Positions 43,761 to 55,849 are shown, counted from the stretch's first letter. The stretch is DNA of 64,000 nucleotides from Siderastrea radians (GCA_964017195.1 OZ024898.1:4380482-4444481), one strand, 5' to 3'. Numbers and translations are program-made. The notes: a model not told the origin generated them from the sequence alone.

Positions 43761-45667
43761 GCAAACCATGTTCAGCTGTATTTTGTAACCCTAGTCTAGA
43801 CTCAAGAGTCTCAACCTTATCCCAGACGAGTTGTCAATTCCCGTGGTTTCCTCATAACTACTTGAAAACAATACCCTGGCGGCACATATATGCCCATATA
43901 GCTTATATATGGGAGTACCACCCCGGGCGAGAGACACGTAGTGTTACATCCGAAACAGCCGCGGCTTAGCTGCCACATCTACTCATAAGTTTATAGAGGA
44001 TGACTGTAAAGGTCAGATTGCCACCAATTATGACTTTTTAAAACTCAATAAAGTTTGTACTCTTGTTTTCATTTCAGTTCACGAGTTTAGTTAAATGAAT
44101 CGCTGAAACCGGAACACGTTTTAACTACCCCATATAGCAAAGAGGTGCAAAAATAACGCACCCCCTTCCCTCCCCTCCGAAAGTAGCAGTACACAAAGGC
44201 GGTTCCTAAGTCCGAAAGTAAGGAGGGTTACTTTCGGAACTTTACGGAGGCTCACTGGGGAACTGATTTGGAGCTCAGTAGGTTTGATTTACATGGAGGA
44301 ATGTTGAACCGGTTAGGCAGGACCCGGCAAGGGAACGCAACCCACGGGAAGGACGCTTCTAGGATCGAAGGAGGGTGCGAAATTGAATCACCGACTCTCT
44401 CACAGAAGGGGTACTTAATTTTGTGCCTTGAAATTTTTGTCGCTTTTCTTGACTAGAGCCTGGACAAAAGTGCTGATTCCTGGAGTGAAGTGTTGGAGCC
44501 TTAATTAGAGCCCCGAATTTTCCGTCGTGGAGCCCTGGAGCCCTGCATTTTTTAGGCTGGAGCCAGATCTAGCTGGGATCCCTAAACCGCTTTAAGACTC
44601 TGACTGTGATGTGGTAGTTAACCTTGATTATATGCATACCGTATTTTCTCGATTAAGCGCCGGGGCTTTTTATTAAAATCTAAACCTCGTAGACCCGGCG
44701 TTTATTCATCATTTTTCATCATTTTTGATACCGTTACTTTTTGTCTTTAATACCGCTAAGTTAACTATTTTTATAGGAATGTATAAAGTAAAACAGGAAT
44801 AAAATGTTACCGATTTCGTCTGTAGCTAGTCGATAAAGTCAAAGACAAGGTGGGGGGAGGGGGGGGGGGATTAGGTGGTCACCAGAGGTAAAGTAGATTA
44901 CGCCAACTTCGTTTATTTGGAATGAGCGAAATAAATTGAACTAATGTACTGTAGTGGTTCATACACCTTTTAAAAATTGTTTTAACTAATTTCCGTAGCC
45001 TGAGAGAACAGCCGACGTTTCGCGAGGTCGCCACTTGAGCCCAATCAGTTACATAAAGTTTCAGTTTCAAATAATCGCCGAACCTCAAATAGATGCTGGG
45101 GGACGGGGGGGGGGGGGGAGGGGGTAGCGTTTAGGTAAAATTTGACCTCGGCATGTAGTTTTTAGTTCGAACCCGCCCTTTACCAGGGCGCTTACCCTCA
45201 TCGACTTGGCGCGAAATGTTATGACGTCATCGATTGGGTCGACCGCTGCCCGCCGGAGATCCCCTGGTGTGATTCGGTGAACGTGCCTCATGTGTGGAAT
45301 TTTAATTAAAAAAAACTAATGAGTGGACTTTTTAGAAAAAAAAACTACCGTGTGGAACTAAATTTTGTGGGTTCTATTTTTTGCGATTTTTGCGGGTTTT
45401 TTCATGATCCGCAAAAAAAATTCCCTCGATAAAAAATGCCCGCAAAAATGTTATCCGCCAAAATTTACTCCGTTGTCGAAATTACACACAAACATCGACT
45501 TTTACACTTTACCTAAACCGCCTCTTTCGTTCACAAACAAACGAAGTTAGAAACAAAACATTCAGAAAGAAAACGACGAAATTGCAGAGGGTGATGGGCT
45601 CCTCCTGCCTATACCAAGTATGGACTCATCCGTTATTAGCATTTAACGGTGACGTCATGATGAAGTA
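43761..45667. other. Gene-poor stretch with truncated mariner-like end
   Basis: A single end CCGTATTTTCTCGATTAAGCG starting at 44639 after TA matches the family at 56.7 and 62.9 kb, but no partner end was found, so this copy is truncated. Long G-runs occur at 44858-44869 and 45099-45120. Repeats around ATATATGGGAGTACCACCCC (43900) look like another dispersed element. No gene supported. Confidence 0.4.
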
Positions 45668-45913
45668 CAGGGTGGTAACGAGGTATGTTTTTTTCATCGC
45701 CGATCCCATTTCTGTACGCAAATTTCTGATCCTTGATTCCAAAAGCGTGACCAGGTTTCGTCGCTGATCCCACAAATATAGTGCAGCCTGATCCCTGATC
45801 CTTAAAAAAAACTGCTGATCCCGATCCCATGGTCTGTGATCCTTGATCCCTCCCTTCTGATCCCGGATCCCATCCCTTTGATCCTTGATCCCAAATACCT
45901 CGTTACGACCCTG
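45668..45913. mobile_element. 246-bp element with GATCCTTGATCCC repeats
   Basis: Ends CAGGGTGGTAACGAGGTAT and ATACCTCGTTACGACCCTG are inverted repeats with one mismatch. Inside is an array of TGATCCTTGATCCC units. CAGGG ends resemble hAT-type termini, but no target duplication is seen. The open frame across it is a repeat artefact. Confidence 0.66.
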
Positions 45914-46342
45914 AGCTAGCTGTGTCACCAACCACTTTCGTGCAATCATTTTGCATCTATTTGTATTGTACTCTATCTTTAAAGTTTTAATGTGAAATTT
46001 CTGGTTTCATATGAGTAAAAATTTGTACAATTTTGTACATATGTTTTGTACAGGGGCGGGGGAGAACACTTGACTGCGCCTGGGACTTTTTTTGTGGTCG
46101 GATGATCCACCGAAAATTGACGTCACATCCGGTCCGAAAACAGCCTTTTTCTCCCGCGGGCGGGAAAATCAAAATTGACGGCGACAGTTTCGTTCAGTTG
46201 GTGAGTAAAATGGCCATATTTTTTCATCGGCGATAAATTTTCTAGTTATTTTTTCGTGACAATGAAACGAAGTATGTACTCTTTCCTTCCATGTGATTAG
46301 TTAAGAAAATATTCTAAATAAAGGTTTATAAACTGTGTTGTT

Positions 46343-46696
46343 ATGGAGCGTTCTTTTGTAAGAAAAATGTCGGCTTTCTCTCCCTCGAATTTCACAGGAT
46401 TTGGAAAATCAGTCAAAATGATGACTTCAAGGTGAGTGATTCTTTATTTAAATAGCCTATGTTGTAGAAAAAGACTCCTTTTAACAGAACATCGCAATGA
46501 CGGCGTTTCTAACGAGTTGGAACCCCATTAACACTCTTTGTTTTTTAGAGAGACTGTTCACCACACAGAATCTGAAATACTACTGTATTGTGGTGATTTG
46601 TCGCTGTTGACCGCCAAGACTTCCCTTTATCTGTTTTCTTATCTTTTTTCTATATTCTTAAATTCTCAATATATAATTGATCTACATCACAAGTGA
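46343..46696 (+). CDS. Candidate two-exon small protein, 78 aa, unrecognised
   Basis: ATG at 46343 opens 29 codons plus two bases (MERSFVRKMSAFSPSNFTGF...) to a strong donor (AAG then GTGAGT). A TTTTTTAG acceptor at 46547-46548 joins in phase to a second exon (46549-46696) ending TGA, giving 78 aa with a hydrophobic C-terminal segment (LYLFSYLFSIFL). Upstream, 46180-46205 contains GTTCAGTTG then GTGAGT, which could be a 5' untranslated exon. No homology recognised. Alternatively exon 1 may continue to other downstream exons. Confidence 0.3.
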
Positions 46697-48301
46697 CCAT
46701 ATCGTAAGACAAACGATAACGCTTTATTATCATTGTTCTATTAAGCATTATTATACATTCTGATTACTTAAGCTTAGTTGTGCACACTTTCTAGTATAAA
46801 TAGCTTGGTAATTTCATAATTAAACTGCTACATAAAAGCTGTCTTTAATGAAAGGCAGATGCTGCCCGAAGTCAGTATGTCAGCTTATTCATCGCACAGT
46901 CCTTATTTACAATCATGCAATGACACTGTGGTTGTGGACAGAAGATTTATAAATCAAGGAATGAACCAGTAACCTTATACCACAAGGTCAAGTTCAAGCA
47001 ACCCAGCCAGATCATAACGGTCATGAATATTTTTCACCAACAGATTTGCCTGACAGATTATCAAGATTAACAATTAAGTGCAACCCCAAACTACTGTATA
47101 CATAGCTTTCCTGGGAATTACAAATACACGTAATTAATTAATAACAAACAAGTTATCTTGTCAGTAACATGTTGCTGTCAGTGGCTAACAACTAAACTCT
47201 CCAGTCCAAACTGGTTTCTGCATGGTAATGCATGGTCACCTACACATAATGGATGATGACCAACATCTCTCCCTATACTTTGAATACTGGTTACATGTGT
47301 AATGTGTAGTATCAGAAAATATCTTTACTCCCCCCACAGAAGGTTTTATGTTTTGCCCCCCCCCCTCAGGAGATTCCAGCTTAGCTTCATAGTTTGCTTC
47401 TAAAAGTTTGGCTTTAAGACCCCCTTTCCCCTAGGAATTTCCAATGACCTTCCATGGGGTGGGTATCGATTTTTTCCCGCAACTATACAATAACTTTAAC
47501 ACAACACTAGACGAGTATTGTTGCTGGTTAACAAATGTTTGAGAACACATCTGTTGCCTATAATACAGAAAAGACTGACAAATTTTCAACATCATTATGC
47601 ATCCATGGTTATTATTATGGATGACTGATGACAGTATCTCATCATATTGTACAAGTTGTTATGGTAGCACAAGACCGTTTCTGTTGCTGAGTAACAAATT
47701 TTATGGACGGCAACTGATATACAGGTATTCATGTCCTAAATGTACAACTACTACTATAATGATGGCTAACAATGTTAACAAACACATTTCAAAAGAATTA
47801 CATAGATCAGGGCTCAGAAATCAACATCTCTTCCTCCCTTGTATGCTACAGGTCATGTCTCCTTACATGACAGACCACGCCACTTTATGAAAAGGAAAGC
47901 AATAAATCTTTGTGTCCAGCATGCTTATCAAAGTGAAAAATCCTGTCTGGAGATTCAGGAATCTCATGTGAATAGTCTCAAACCACGTGTTGAGTCTTCA
48001 CAGCTATCTAGATCAAACTGAAACAGTTAAAAAACAAATATTGCTCATTTCCCATTCATTCAAGATCCACTAGATATAATAATTATTATATCTACATTAT
48101 TATTAATTATTAAACAAATACATGTAAATGTATGTGACAGTACATAATAATCTACACGATATAAACATAGTTACATACTTGGGCTCACTCAATTTTATTT
48201 TTGTTGTGTATTTTTATTCATGAATCTGAACATGCAACTATGTAACTGTATGCAAATAAACTAAAGATTTGATACAAATTCCATGAATGCAATAGATTTT
48301 A
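46697..48301. other. AT-rich stretch, nothing supported
   Basis: No exon, inverted repeat or tandem repeat that I can support. A C-run occurs near 47358-47367. Confidence 0.3.
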
Positions 48302-48514
48302 TTAACCCTTTTACTCCAGGAGTCAATTATGGAGACGTGATGTAGTGCTTAAACTTTTGAGTCTGTGGACGAAATCCTATGGTGTGACCATTCAAATGAA
48401 ATCTCTTTGGCAGTAGTTTTGCAGGGTACTGTTTGTTTTCGGGGATTTAAAAAAATGCAATTTAGCATTTTCTTGACTTTCTATTTTGGCCACTACTAGG
48501 AGTGAAAGGGTTAA
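48302..48514 (+). repeat. Dispersed repeat family B, copy 2
   Basis: The best preserved copy: starts TTAACCCTTTTACTCCAGGAG and ends CTAGGAGTGAAAGGGTTAA, so ends are inverted repeats. Internal TGTGACCATTCAAATGAAAT shared with 21666-21864 and 56046-56243. Confidence 0.75.
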
Positions 48515-48959
48515 GTAAGTGTATGTGATAGTACATGACAAATATCTACCTGACATTAAACTAGATACATACTTGGGCTTAGTTTTGGCTACTCAATTTT
48601 ATTTTTATTCATTTTTATTCACAAATCTGAACGTGTATGTACCTATATGTATGAATGAATGCAACAGATTTTACTAAGGGTTGGTATGTTTTGTACTTGA
48701 AGAGACTGAGTAGAAGTCACTGTGTTGTAACAAATCAAACAACTACAGGAAGCAAAGTGCAGACAATGTGCACCCTTAGGTGCAAAGTCAATCAAAACAA
48801 TCATTTTTTTTAAAAAGCAATAAAAGCAAAGGTCTAAAAGGCAGACTTCTTTTAAAACATCTAAACACAAAAAAATACATTCCCATACAAAAATAAATTG
48901 TGTCTACCCATCATCGTAAAGATTTCCCCGTTATTAGCTTTTATTACTTCGAAATTTTT

Positions 48960-49144
48960 AATTCTTACAATAGTATTTTATATTTTTTAGAGAAGATTAG
49001 TATTTTCTATAATATATTTTTTGTTATTAGTTTATTATTATTTGTGTATTTATAGCGGAAGAGCCCCTTTGGGAGCTATAATAAAGTATGTATGTATGTA
49101 TGTATGTATGTATGTATGTATGTATGTATGTATGTATGTATGTC
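48960..49144 (+). mobile_element. Retrotransposon 3' end with (TATG)n tail
   Basis: GCGGAAGAGCCCCTTTGGGA then GCTATAATAAAG leads into about 14 TATG units (49086-49144). This hairpin-plus-microsatellite layout is typical of 5'-truncated CR1/L2-type non-LTR elements. Only the 3' end is recognisable; the 5' boundary is approximate. Confidence 0.6.
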
Positions 49145-49551
49145 TTGTTTGTTTTGTTGTTTTCTTGAGAAACCAGGCAAATACTCGAAACTGAACAAAG
49201 GCTGTTCTGGTTTGGTGATTTGTGCAAGAATCAAATATTGTGAATCTCGATTCTCGATTCTCGATACTTGATCCATGTGAGGATCAATTATTGAGTGTCA
49301 ACTTACTTTTGAATGGTGCTGTATAATTTGTAGAAAAGTGACCAACATGTTGATGCCTTTGTATTTTATTACAAAAACATCCACATTACAAACAATGAAA
49401 CACTGGAATTAAAATTCCAAACAAGCCTGATCAAAGGACTATTTCCTTTTCTTGTAGAAATATAAAGGGGATATATTAAAAGGGCAAGATAGCTAGATAA
49501 TCCCGTAATTATCTTGACAATTTGCATTGTTTAACCCCAATCTTGAACATA

Positions 49552-49715
49552 CAGTGGAATCCCGATTTTTTGAACCTCCTGGGGGAAACGAAATTGGTTC
49601 GAATTATCTGGGGGTTGAAAGGTTACAGTGTTTGACTGGGGAAGGGAAGCCAGTTTTGGTTCGAATTATTGGGAGGTCTCAGAAACTGAGAGCTTGAGAA
49701 ATCAGGATTCTACTG
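49552..49715. mobile_element. Tigger/pogo-like small element
   Basis: Ends CAGTGGAATCCCGATTTTT and AAATCAGGATTCTACTG are imperfect inverted repeats flanked by TA on both sides (49550-49551 and 49716-49717). TACAGTxGAAxCxxGAT is the usual pogo/Tigger terminus. 164 bp, non-coding. Confidence 0.7.
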
Positions 49716-49984
49716 TATGTTATTACAACGCTGGTTTCTTCGTCTCACCTTCCCTAATACCCCCCCCCCCCCCTTACCTAGGAATCGCTGAAGGAGATAA
49801 AATTCATCATTAATTATGCAATTCTCTTTATTCAGACTTCTTTTAAAACATCTAAACACAAAAAAATACATTCCCATACAAAAATAAATTGTGTCTACCC
49901 ATCATCGTAAAACAGAAACTTCGAAAACACAAGACTACTAACCTTGAGTCTGCTTGAGTACACAGATGTCAGCCACATCAGGAG

Positions 49985-50400
49985 TTCGTTCCGATACTGC
50001 TTCCAACACTTTTCATCGAGTGTTAATTACCTTCCCAGTGTTAACACAACATACTGTGACTACCGACGTTTTCTTCATTGTATTATACTCGGAATAGGCT
50101 ATTTTAATTGACGATTCCTTTGAATCAAGGGTCACGAGAGGCAAAAGTTTGAGCGACTTCGTCAGAGACGATATCAGGTATCATGTGCGGAGTAGTTTCG
50201 ATAGAGTAGGACTTCCAGGACTTTACGTCGAGTGTTAATTACCTTCCCGATGTTAACAATCCAAACTGCTACCGCTGGAGTTTTCTTCATTATATTTCAC
50301 GCATCATAGGCTATTTAAATTGACGATTTCACTGAATCAGGAGTCACGAGAAGCAAAAGTTTGATCCGCACCTGTTTTGAAAATTGCGACATACTCGCCA
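49985..50400 (-). repeat. Tandem duplication of about 210 bp
   Basis: Units at about 49990-50185 and 50200-50400 share, on the minus strand, CTTTTGCxTCTCGTGAC, ATTxAAATAGCCTAT, ATGAAGAAAAC and GGGAAGGTAATTAACACTCG. Both units therefore hold a short ORF starting MKKT and ending near a possible donor (AAG then GTAATT). They lie 450-900 bp upstream of, and opposite to, the small gene at 50850. They could be duplicated first exons of an unresolved minus-strand gene. Between 49930 and 50010 a further open run ends in a donor-like GTTAGT. Confidence 0.55.
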
Positions 50401-50849
50401 TGACGTTACGCGAAGCTGCCTGGAAAATGCCATCAAAACTGTACTAAATAATTATGTTTTGCCAATATATCGACTAAAATAGATGATCCAGTAACTTTGT
50501 AACATCTCTGGTATTCAAGATAAGCAATTGCGTGTCAGTGTTGGTCACAAGAAAGAAGAAACCATAAACAACCGAGCGTCCATCTTGCAACTCGGTGAGC
50601 GAGCTGCTCGGTAAATTTTCCAACCGGATGTGACGATCATCAGGTCACGAAAATTGGCGAAGTTTGCTCCCCCCCCCCCCCTGGTTTTGTACAGAGACAG
50701 TTTCAATATCGAGGGTGTCACGAGCTTAACACGTGAAAACGACGATGATAACAAAATCCGCGGTTGTGATTGGCTGCCGTGAAAGTGATCTTTGTCCCTT
50801 TGTTCAGCTTGTTCTGTTTTGAAGTGTTCCAGCTAGTATTCGATTTCGG

Positions 50850-51368
50850 ATGACTTTTTCTGCTGCGAAAATGGAGTTTGTACTTCCCTGGTTTTTCGGT
50901 GAACGCGTCTCTACCGACTGGCTGAGGTTCGCTGTTATTTCCAAGAGACTTTGCGTCTTGTAGTTTGCGAAATTTTCTATTCGTATTCGAGAAAGAATCC
51001 ACGAAATATCAGTGTTTTAAGCAAAAGGTAAAAGAGTGGAATCGAACAGACAAATCAGAAAATATGATTTGCTTTCAGCTTTCACAAAATTTTCTCTCAA
51101 CTTGTATGGTTTCCTTTTTTTCTTACATCAGATGTCTTCAGTTCCTATAAGCCAGGCTTACATCTCGAAGCTCTCGAAAACCGTGAAAAGCAAGCCCAAA
51201 GCTACACCATCGCAACTAGTTCGTGATCAAATACAGCAGGAAAACAAACATGGTGGACAAACGCTCGTTAAGCAAAGAAATGGGGCACGTTTTTGGAACG
51301 ATTGCAAAGTGTGTGTAGTGTGGGAATCCGAAAGTGTCCGTGTGCAGGTCGAAAGTAAAGCACGATAA
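50850..51368 (+). CDS. Two-exon small gene with upstream ORF, locus 2 (unrecognised)
   Basis: An upstream ORF (50850-50963, 37 codons; inner ATG at 50871) ends ...ERVSTDWLRFAVISKRLCVL then TAG. The exon continues to 51027 with a GT donor, and after a 104-bp intron (51028-51131, TTACATCAG acceptor) a second ORF starts at once, ATG 51132, and runs to TAA 51366-51368 (78 aa, MSSVPISQAYISKLSKTVKS...). The mirror locus at 40306-40777 has the same order. The last 20 codons of the two upstream ORFs share 11 residues, with several substitutions at third codon positions, which argues for selection on the peptide. Function unknown. Confidence 0.45.
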
Positions 51369-52010
51369 AAGTAAGTGTGCGATTCTATTATTCTTGGCTT
51401 CAAAAAGTGTAAGATTTTAATATCGTCATGAAGGGTGGACATTTTTACACACAAGTACAAATTTTCATACCTTCACTGGTAGTGCTATTTGTAATTTCTT
51501 TGTCAGGTCAACCTTTGTATCATTTACTTTGCTTACTTTGAATGTAAGGTTGACTTTTTATTAACTGTGATTTTATTGGAATTTTCTGCTTGGGTGACTT
51601 GGCCTCGGGGTCGGAAAATTTATGGGTGTTTTGAATCCTTAGCTTGCTGTTAAGGTTTGCTAGGGATTAAGCCCCAGGTAAAAGGATTTAACATCATCCA
51701 AAATTGTTGAATCCAACTTTGTTGTACGATGTGGTATAGTTAAACGAAGTGGCCAAACGGTGTTACACATGTTATATTTAGGCGATCCTGTTGAATAATG
51801 TGGAATATTGTGGAGGGGGACAGGGGGTCACGAGCCCAGGGGCGGGAGGCGTGTGGGAGGCGTGTGGGAGGTGTGCGGGAGGCGAGAGTGGAGGCGGCGG
51901 AAGCAGGATTCCTAAGGTGGTGGGAAGTGGGAGAAATACGGGAAAATTACACAACGTTGCACTATATTTTGCAATGGAAAAAGTGCAAAGAGGCGGGAGC
52001 TAGCAAAAAG
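51369..52010. other. Flank with short G-rich tandem
   Basis: 51840-51890 contains GGGAGGCGTGTGGGAGGCGT repeats (about 11-bp unit). Otherwise no feature supported. Confidence 0.35.
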
Positions 52011-53991
52011 CAGGGGTGTCCACAACTTTTCAAGTAGCTGGCAAAAATTTCTAAGTAGCCGGATAGTGATTATTAAGTGCCGAAGGCGATCCCTTCTAGG
52101 GGGTCTGGGGGCATGCCCCCCCCCCCCCCCAAGGAAATTTTTACATTTTAGGTCCCCAGAAATGGAATTTCCTTGATTCTGAGCACAAATTTCCAATAAT
52201 GTCAGTTCCAAAAGTAATCGTAACTTTTCAATTTTATTTGTATAAACTCATGCCTTCAGTGGTTCTCTACATGTAATTCCCAGAACTCAAAGTCATGAAA
52301 TGCATCTCTGTGCTAACCAGATTATTTTTAAGTCAACAAACTGCAATGGGAAATAAGTTTCATTTTTATATATCTGCACCAGCAAAGGAACAACTAATTA
52401 TTTGTCTTTTAAATATATATATATATATATATACTAATGTAAAGACGGAAAGTTGTAACTTGAGTTTCACGCATTAAGTGATAAGCGATCATCAGACTAT
52501 ATATATATATATATATTTATTAAAAACTGGACTAGGTATATTGGACTTCTAGGATTTTGATTGGCTCAACGGAGCTAGGCTATCAGCTCATATACCTGCT
52601 CCGACCAAATATGGTCAATGAACACTCAACAACAAAATGAACAAAGTGAGCTGAAAGTTTTTTCCTCGCGAGCAACCCGGCGAGAAAAATGGACGAAAAA
52701 ATCACTTGCCAGCAAATTTAAATTAAGCAGAAATTGCAACAACGTCACCAACAAGCATCACCAACAGCGTCGTCTAACACAAGTCAAAATTGTTTGAAGA
52801 AACTGTGCAGAAATAGAAATTTAAGCATTAAGCGTTGTGTTTACAATTAATTTCTTTCATCGATCGTCACGTCGATCATTGAAATTGAGCAAACGGTAGG
52901 TATTATCAGAAAGGATTTCCACTTCAAAATATCAAGACAAGACATAAAATAAAGCACAATGAAATGGGGCTGGAGCATTTAATAAAAACTATCACACATT
53001 CATGGCGAGTCAGTGCAAAAATCATGAAGCAGTCTAAACAAGTGCTAAAAAACACAGCTGTAAACTACCAAGAAGGAAGGAAGGGCGAGATTGTTTTTCG
53101 GCTTTAACATGCAAAATCAGGACACTGGTTTACCTGCACTTATTGTAGCTCTGTGTTCCAACAGGTCCAAATGCTCAGATAGAAATTGGATGCCATGTAA
53201 ACGGAGTTGAATCGCTTTTCCAGTTGTTTGAATGTTGTTTTTACCATTCCGTCCGCAACCTCTAAACCGAGAACAACTGCATTTTGCGCTTTGCGTTTAA
53301 CAAACTATACGATGGTGAATTCTAATGTTCCTCGCTACAGTAATCTTGCTTCTGAGCTGCATAGAAAATACCTTTTCAAGTTCAACTGTTCAAATTTGTT
53401 CTGTCTTCAGTTCGATCAAACACGCACATGATGGCTCCGTTGTGCGAAGAGATTACAAACTTGTTCAGTTTCAACTCCAGCAGCTATATGGCGAAATTGT
53501 ACAGCTTCAATCCGCTTTGAACGGTGATTACAACAATGTTCAGGAAAAGTCAAACATGTACCATATTTCAGAGCCAATAATTAGAAGATTTTTTTCCAAA
53601 ACGTGTGCTACTTTGTTCACTTTCGAGCAGTTTTCATTGATTCATTCAGCTTTGCAATTAAACGGTGCAACACTTCGCCTTTTTCGTTCAGTCATGTGAT
53701 CGATTGTTCCGCTTAAATTTCTTTTCTCATTTTTCCCGTTCTTTCTGATTTTTTTTTTAATAGTGGTTAAGTTTTTAATAAAACAATTATTCTACTCGGG
53801 CTTGCTGGATATCAAATGATTATAACCAACTCGGCGCTACGCGCCTCGTTGGTTATTTATCATTCGATATCCAGCGCGCCCTCGTAGAATAATTGTTAAA
53901 TATATATATATTATATCACAAAAGTAGCCAGCACAAACGACCCAAGTAGCCAGTTAATTCTGCCGGCTGCCGGCTGTTAGGGACAACCCTG
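52011..53991. mobile_element. hAT-like element, about 2 kb
   Basis: Ends CAGGGGTGTCC...GGACAACCCTG with inward AAGTAGCTGGC / GCCGGCTGCCGG, the same family signature as 23212-24120. It contains an AT microsatellite (52410-52520), a nested pair of ends TTTATTAAAAACT / AGTTTTTAATAAA (about 52516 and 53778) and a hairpin at 53783-53897. Overlapping open frames at 53207-53699 show no transposase motif I recognise. No clear target duplication. Confidence 0.5.
53783..53897. repeat. Hairpin with about 50-bp arms
   Basis: CAATTATTCTACTCGGGC at the left pairs with the complement of GCCCTCGTAGAATAATTG at the right. Inner arms contain TGGATATC and AACCAAC. A few mismatches. Nested inside the hAT-like element. 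Confidence 0.75.
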
Positions 53992-54239
53992 GGTGGGAAC
54001 CAGGATTAAAGGATACAGAAATTTAAACCCCCCTATCCCCATCCCCAGTATTGTTGAATTGTGTGAATTGGCTCTAATTTCCCTCACGTGTGATGTGTCT
54101 AACATTGTTCCACGTACAAGGCTAATGAATTCAACATTGCTTTACACACCTGAGAACAAAGGAAATGTTGGATGGTGTTAGGTTGAAAGTTTGATGGTAA
54201 TCAAATTTCATTCAGCACTGCACAACTCACTGTCATTTA

Positions 54240-55212
54240 CAGTGATCCATCTAGAAAATGAAAGTACTGAGTCCTGGGACTCACTTGGCCATTTAAGCAT
54301 GAGTCCCAGACCTACCATTGTGAGTCCCAGAGCCAAAAATTTGATTAAAATAAGCAGAAATGTTTAAAATAAAACCTGAGCAAGTTCAAAGACAGCTAAC
54401 CTCAAGCCTGTACCTTTTTCAGCCCTCTATCTTCAATTTTACTTTACAACTTTCAGTAAAAAAAAAATTATTTTCAAGAGAAGCAACAAAGGCAAAATTG
54501 ACCTCTACACTGGGGTGCTGAGAAGCCAACTGAGTACATTATTGCAGGCCTACATTTTCTAGCATTCCATATATGGAAAGTGGTAGTTTGTCTGAGATCA
54601 AAATGGTCGCAACAACTCGTAGAAGAAGTCACCCAAAAATGCAAAAGAAAACTAGCAGCATTTTCTTTTTCGCATTTTCAACAACAACCACAAAAGAAGG
54701 CTATCTGTAAGAGAAAAATTTGGCATTTATTCCATGACGTGAGAGCAACATCGTCATTCTTTCATGATTCTTTCATCAAATGTAAGCTGAAGTGTGAGAA
54801 GCTGATTTAGGACGAAATATTGTCTTTTACTGAGACGCATTTGCTGAAACAGTGACTACACTACGTGGTAAGAGTGAGGCGGCATTTGCACACGTTTTTG
54901 GCAATCTTTTTGTTGAAACAAAGGATAGTTTAAGACAATCCATCTTCATGAAATTGTTTGATTTCAAAAAGTTAACCTTACATGTAGATATTTTGTTGTT
55001 AAGTTCGAGTGCTCATTTGGATGACTTACGATTGGTAAATGGTTTAAAATAATAGTATTTCAGTGTCTACAGAAGAAAAGTGGCATCAGAAATGATTGCA
55101 TTTTATGGGAGAGGATTCTGCGTCCAGAGGGATGCATCTGGAAAGCAATTTTTGCATCTTTTGACAAATTTATGCGTCTTAGACGCGGGACGCGCAGGTA
55201 GATGGATCACTG
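54240..55212. mobile_element. hAT-like element with 6-bp target duplication
   Basis: Ends CAGTGATCCATCTA...TAGATGGATCACTG with CATTTA duplicated outside (54234-54239 and 55213-55218). CAGTG ends and a short duplication resemble the element at 20653-21627. 973 bp; open frames of 60-76 codons without recognised domains. Confidence 0.7.
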
Positions 55213-55849
55213 CATTTATCATCATCCAACATCATTCTACAGGGTGGTCAAACATGTTGAATCTAACAATGTTGAATGTTGTTGAATGGAAAAGTTTCTT
55301 CTGTTTGTCTGGTTCCTTAGTTTCCGGATAGTGGCCCCGCCACCCTCCTTCAACCTGAGCTGGTGCTAGGAGCAGACCACTTACCATATTTTGGTCTTAA
55401 TCAACATTTGATGTGATACTTTTGTGCAGTTTGGTATTTGAAATTTATTACTCGGACATTCAGGACAAACTTTTATTCACCTGGCCAGGTGTGAAGTCCT
55501 TACTATAAATTGCCAGTGACAGTTCTGGCTTTTGCTTCTTGTGCACTTTGTACTCGTGTATACAATGCTGTTTGCAACTTACCTTCATCTGGTGACTTCA
55601 GATGGCTCCATGTGAAAAGACTGCAAAACAGAATCATGGGATTATTCTTGGAGACAAGTTACCAGGAAGTTTTACTATTAATAGTATCCTGCTGGCAACA
55701 TTTTCTTGTTTTTCTAAAACTAAAATCCTGGAAGCAGTGTTCCAGATAAAAGCAGGTTCTCAGGTCAAAGTTTACTGATATAACAAAGTAAATGCTACAC
55801 TAATTAAGAAGTTGCCAAAAGAAATCCTGAAAAAAAAAATGTCAGGCTT

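Larger units (their letters stand above)
48842..49911. repeat. 79-bp direct repeats flanking 912 bp
   Basis: CAGACTTCTTTTAAAACATC and the following 59 bases at 48842-48920 recur identically, by eye, at 49833-49911. The 912 bp between them include a retroelement 3' tail and a Tigger-like element. The arrangement fits a partial tandem duplication, a large insertion with duplicated flank, or an assembly overlap. Confidence 0.8.

Noticed and set aside
45626..45949. Frames rich in GIKDQR repeats
   Set aside because: They translate the GATCCTTGATCCC array inside an inverted-repeat element.
49027..49276. Poly(YIHT) minus-strand frames
   Set aside because: Translation of the (TATG)n microsatellite.
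53207..53699. Transposase of the 52-54 kb element
   Set aside because: The overlapping frames show no DDE signature, BED finger or hAT dimerisation motif.
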